Below are positions 50,201 to 56,200 of a stretch of DNA of 64,000 nucleotides, piece by piece. Each line of letters opens with the position of its first letter. Within the stretch, counting starts at the first letter, position 1. A model generated the notes under the pieces. The model ran no database searches, had not been told where the DNA came from, and saw only the letters and a program-made list of their open reading frames with translations. The position numbers and the translations under genes are program-made. This DNA comes from Luidia sarsii (lineage: Eukaryota > Echinodermata > Asteroidea > Paxillosida > Luidiidae), in the NCBI GenBank assembly GCA_949987565.1, contig OX465111.1, positions 4,113,590-4,177,589 on the forward strand, written 5' to 3'.

Positions 50201-53200
50201 CAAGAGAAATCTGGATTTATTTCTCAATAAGAAAACAAAAATTTGTCCCAAATTATTTTTTCCCCGTAGGGGGTCACGGACAGGACTGAGGGGAGCACTC
50301 ACATATGACTTGGATGTTGTAGAGTATGTCAGTGCTGCCGGCAATGTTGGTGGCAATGCAGGTGTAGGTGCCGCTGTCCACCAGTCGCAGCGAGAAGAGA
50401 TCCAGCGTGCCGTCCTGCCGCACCAGGGCCCGCAGGTCATCCGGCAAGGGGACGCCGTTCTTCAGCCAGGTGTACTCGGGCGGCGGGTAGCTGACCACGT
50501 CGCAGCGCAGCGAGACCGAGTTGTCGCGGGTCACCTGCAGCGTTTGGACGCCCGTGTCGTCGTCAGTGGCTGGTGGGACTGGGAAATGTACAAGCAACGA
50601 GACGACGGGGATAAGTTGGTGTCTTCATAGACTAATGACATTGTCCCGCATCGGGTAAAAAAAAATATCAATCCTACGGAGAAATGAGATATGCATGGAG
50701 CTGCTTAATCACTTTGCACCAGGCCTATTTTCAGTGCGTGTGACTGGCATACTGGGGGTTTTGAACAATGTATCATTTTCAAAACTCAATATATATTCGT
50801 GAAAAAAATTAATACTGTACATGTATGTGTAGTCCTACAAGTGAATCTGGCAAACCAATTTCCATAGATATTTTGCATTGAGGAGAATGTAATTCAAATT
50901 GTTCCGCCCTAGCAAAGACTAGTTGACTATTTGGGAAGGCCACCATTTAAGGACTGGATAGCTCAGATAGTAAGAGTGCTGGTATGCAAAACCAGAGGTC
51001 TCGGGTCCAAGTACCAGTCCAGTCAAAGTTTTCTTTGCTATTTTTCAAGAATGCAATTCAATTAGGGTTTACCCTTCTTGACATTAAATTACTAGTGTGC
51101 TCAGTGCTTTGCTTGATTTTATTGTGCATGGATTTTTGTTTATGCTAAAGCATGGGGTTTTATGGGTTTCAATCTCACCATTAACGGTCAGGGTGATCTG
51201 CTTTGCAATGCCACCAGCAAGGTTGGTGACCAGACACTCGTAGACACCCGAGTCCACATACTTGGCGTCCATGATCTGCAGGGTACCAGCCGCCTCGTCG
51301 ATGTCGTACTTGGCCCGGTCCAGATCATTGTCAGTGATGGGCATGCCATCCTTGGACCAGGTGATGGTTGGTGGCGGAAACCCGCCGGCAGGGCACTGGA
51401 GTGTGACAGTCTGGGTCTGGTTGATGACATAGATGACGGGCACATCATCACGGATGCTTGGATAAGCTAGGGTTTGAAGAGCACAGACAAAAAAAAAGTG
51501 AAAATCTCAAAATGACATTATTACCCTTTTTTCACTCTTCCTTTGAGAAAAGTTTTAATAAGTGAGAAATTTGTAGCATATAGGATCTCTTTTAGATAAA
51601 GGATTCTGAAATGGAAAAGTCTGGGGTGAAAGACAATTCTACCTACATGTACATGTACAAGTTTCAAATTCAGAAATCTGGTAGTGAGACCCCATTTTCC
51701 TCAAAGAAGGAGAGGGGGGGGGGCAAAGGTTCACTTACTGTGAACAGTGAGATGGAAGACTTTGGTGTCAGTCCCAGCTGGGTTACTGGCCACGCACATA
51801 TAGGTGCCTGTGTTCATCTGGTCTGCCTCTTGCACCTACAAACCAGGAAATAACAAAAAGGAAAAGCTGACAAATTGGAGGAGGAGGAGGAGGAGGAGGG
51901 AGGAGGAGGAAGGAGGAGGAGAAGGAAGGAGGAGGAGGAAGGAGGAAGGAGGAAGGAGGAAGGAGGAAGGAGGAGGAAGGAGGAAGGAGGAAGGAGGAAG
52001 GAGGAGGGAGGAAGGAGGAGGAAGGAGGAGGAAGGAGGAGGAAGGAGAAGGAGGAAGGAGGAGGAGAAAGGAGGAAGGGGGAGAAGGAGGAAGAAGGAGA
52101 AGGAGAAGGAGGAGAAGGAGGTGGAGGAGGAGGAGGAGGAAGGAGGAGGAGGAAGGAGGAGGAGGAGGAAGGAGGAGAAGGAGGAGGAGGGAGGAGGAAG
52201 GACAAGGGAGGAGGAGGAGGAGGAGGAAGGAGGAAGGAGGAAGGAGGAAGGAGGAGGAAGGAGGAGGAAGGAGAAGGAGGAGGAAGGAGGAGGAAGAGGA
52301 GGAGGATGCCCGGGACTCTCACCTCCAGCGTTCCAATCGGCAGGAGGACAAGCTGAGAGGTCTCCCTCAGCTGCACTCCATCTTTCTGCCAGGTGACAGC
52401 AGGCAAGGGCAAACCAAGTGCTTCACAGGACAGCTCTATGGATTCACCCTCCAGCACAGTCAAGTCCACGGGGCTACCTCCTGCGATGCTGGGAGGAACT
52501 ACCAGGACAAAATATGTGCGGGGAATCTTAATGCACTGACAACAGTACAAGTATCTCAAGATTTTGTTGAAGGATGCCTCTGTAGATTGATTTTGGTGAC
52601 AGGTGATTCTGTGCATGGGATTGTTTTAAGGATGCCACCGTGGGATGGACTTCTGTGGTGGCACTTTGTCAAAAAAGTTCTTATTTAGATCAGTATATGT
52701 GATAGATTCTTGAGAGTTTCCTTTGATAATTCCTAGGTCCAATTATATGGACTCAATGTTTCAACTGCTGAAATACCTCTGTAAAGTTTCAGCATTATGG
52801 GGTACCTGAAGTTGGTTCCGATAAATTCATTCATTCATTTCATTTTTCATTCATTCATTTATTTTCACAGTAAAGAATCACTCTAAGCTTATACATTTCT
52901 GTTTATAAAATATAGAATATACTGTGAAGGCTCCCACATCTTATGCATTGAAAGTCATATACACAACGACTGGCCAGTTTTGTCCTGTCTCTTCTCACCT
53001 TGTACGTGGATGTTCGTGGTCATGGTGGTATTGCCTGCCACATTAGTGGCCAGGCAGACATACTGGCCCTGGTCATTGACTGTCACCTGCTGGATGGTCA
53101 GCGCTCCGTCCGTACTGATGGCATAGTTGGGGCTACTGCTGTACAACTGGACTCCGTCCTTGAGCCACCGGATGGTGGGTGGGGGCAAGCCAATGGCCTC

Positions 53201-56200
53201 ACAATTGATTGTCACTGACCGGCCCAGGGTCACGTTGAGGATAGGCAAGTGGGCTCGGTCACTGATGACCGGCAAGGCTGTGTGAGACGATAACAAAATA
53301 TCAACATCCTTATTCAAGAATAAAGCACAAACGCAAAGACTAAGGACTATAAGTCTGAGTCACATCTCTAGAGTCTGAGTCCACAGCCCAGATTATCTAA
53401 GTAAAGTTTGATTCCAAGTCTGTATTAATACTGTATTGGAAACAGATTCCTGAAATTTTAGCTGTTTTTTCCTGACTCCATTTCATTAGAAATACTGGTA
53501 GATCTATTACAGTATATCAAATAAATAGTTCCAAAGTAAACTGCTGCAAGAATTATTGCTATCAATCCCAGCTCCTGATACAAGCCTGTAAAAGCTGCTA
53601 CAACTGGCAATTACAGTCCATCTAAGCTTACATGGGTGTCACTAAAAACAAACATTTTGCAGTATGGTTTAATGAGCAACTCACAAGCCCCACAATACAA
53701 TTTTGAGTCAAAATTGGAATAATGTAAACTAAGTCAGACATACATGCAAGTCTGACATGAGTCTGGTCATGATTCCGGTCTGAAACCACTTCACTTTTAA
53801 TGGAAACATGCGTGATGTTTAAGTGGCTTCATTCCATCAGTAAACCATCCAGTTTGCACAGGGTTATCACAGGTCACAGACTCACAGAGGACGTAGAGAG
53901 AGATGTCCAGCTCTGCACTGCCTGCCTTGTTGGACACCATGCAGGTGTAGACACCAGCATCCTCCTCAGTGGTGTAGGCAATGACCAGCGAGCCCTCCTC
54001 AGTCAGATACTGGTTAAGCTCATTGGTGGAGATGGGGGCGCCGTTCTTGAACCAGGCTATGGCTGGCCGGGGGTAGCCAACCCCTGGGCAGCGCAGCTCC
54101 ACCGACTCACGGTAGACTACGGTGTAGCTGACCTCTGTGTCATTGATGGTAGGCGGGACTGGAAAGGAAAGGTTTTCATTTCAATGACAGTTCTGCCAAT
54201 TCTCAAACGAAGTAATACAAAAGTGTTGCTTACTGCTTACTGACCATAATGCAAATATCAAACATTTAGACAGGTGACGTTTTGATCTTGGCAGGACCTT
54301 TCTCAAAAGAAGAATTTTCAATTTGAGCTACGAAAGCCTTAAAAATAGAGAGCTTTCTTTGCTACCGTACAATGTAGGTTCCCTTCCCTACTGCTTGCCC
54401 GCTCTTTGATCTCACCTTGGTGTGTCTACAAGACTACTAGTACAAGCTTCTGTCCTTTGTGCAATTTCTATCATCCACATCCTATTTTTCTTCTACCCTT
54501 GCTGCATTTGTCCAAGTCACTACCGGGTATGCCTTTGAAAAAAGCTCTTTCAATTTTCCAGATAATAAAAGAACACGGTATATATATCATGTCAAAGATA
54601 TTGAATCATGCTGAAGTCAGAACCATAGCAACTGGTTCTCGCTTTGCCAGCACTTCACTATCAACCTCTTGAAAAACCTTGGATGCTGAATTTGCAGACC
54701 ATGTTGAGCCCGGTGGGTTTGGGAAATGGAAATGATGAAAGTGATGGTATGCATGCCCAAGCAGAAGTAAGGAGACCATGGAAATGAGTGTGAAATCGGC
54801 ATGAAGTGATATTTGACTCTGACAGTGTATAATCTACAATGGGAGCCTGGTTTGGCCACCCCCAGGGCCAGCCTTACTTTGGGCATTAAGAAAAGAAACA
54901 TACCAAGGACTGTGACACGGGTCCATAGGGTGTCATTGCCGGCCACATTACTGGCCACACAGCGGTACCGTCCAGCATCGTCTAGTCTCAGAGGGCGGAT
55001 GGTCAAGCTGCCATCGTCTTGCACCCGGAAGTGGGTGCCCTGCTGAATGGGGCTGCCATCTCTGTACCAGTGGACAGTGGGGGTCGGGTTGCCCAAGAGG
55101 GTTGTGCAAGGCAGGGAAATGGTCATCCCCACACTCTCAGCCACATCCGGGGTGTCGGCAATGTCCGGTCGGACTGTCAAGGGGAAGGACAAGACAGGGA
55201 ATGGATTAGCATGAATCTAGGTTGGATTTCCAAATTCAAACAATCCTATGTAATCCAGAAAGCATTTTCTATATCAACTTAACTGTATCAACAGATGTTA
55301 TCAGTTGGTTAAGTTAAGATGATATATTTATTTTGTATAACTGTATCAACTAGTGTTATCAGTTAGTTGATAAAGTTACGATGATAATTATAGAAAATGC
55401 TTATCTGTGTCAACAGATGTTATCCATTGAAATGTTCAAAAATATCATTTTTAATTTACAAACTTGGTTTAATACACAAATGCCTCCTTCGCAGTAGTTT
55501 CCCTTTCTTTGCTGACTTACTGAGTCCTGTGATACGCAGCTGGGCAGTCACCTCATCCCTGCCGTGCTTGTTTTCAGCAAGGCAGACGTATGTCCCAGCA
55601 TCGTCAATATTGATGCCTGTCAACAAAAGACAAGCACACACAAGGGTCAAAATTTAACAATTGCGTGCAAAGAATTTAGGTTTGTTACTTCTAATATGAA
55701 CCAAAGGCACATGTACATTTACATGTAAGTGGTTTTATGGTGGGGAGGGGGAATGAGTATATATTAATAAAATTGCATTTTGTATCAACTATCATGGATT
55801 TATACATTTACAAACATCAAACGTCCCAATTTGTTACAAACTGCTGAATAAAGGGAAATGAAATATCGATTTTTGCAAATAAGAAATACTAATGATTCAA
55901 TTCCAGCTGGGATAAAAAAAATCAGGCTATTTACCTTTTTTGCAATCTTTTGGGGTTTCTTTGTGGGAAGAACCCTAATTGAGATGTTTGAATCAAATTA
56001 ATGATGAAATTGAAACCTGGACCAGGCACGGCCGGTTGTAGACTGGCAGATTTTTTTTTTTTTGGGGGGGGAGGCTTATCGGTTGGCCTGGAGAGCAAGG
56101 GTCTCAAAATCTCTCAAACATACCACGCACCCTTAGATTTTTTTAATTATTCTTCTTTTTTTTTGGGGGGGGGGGTGTTGGATGATTTTTGTCAGGGCTT

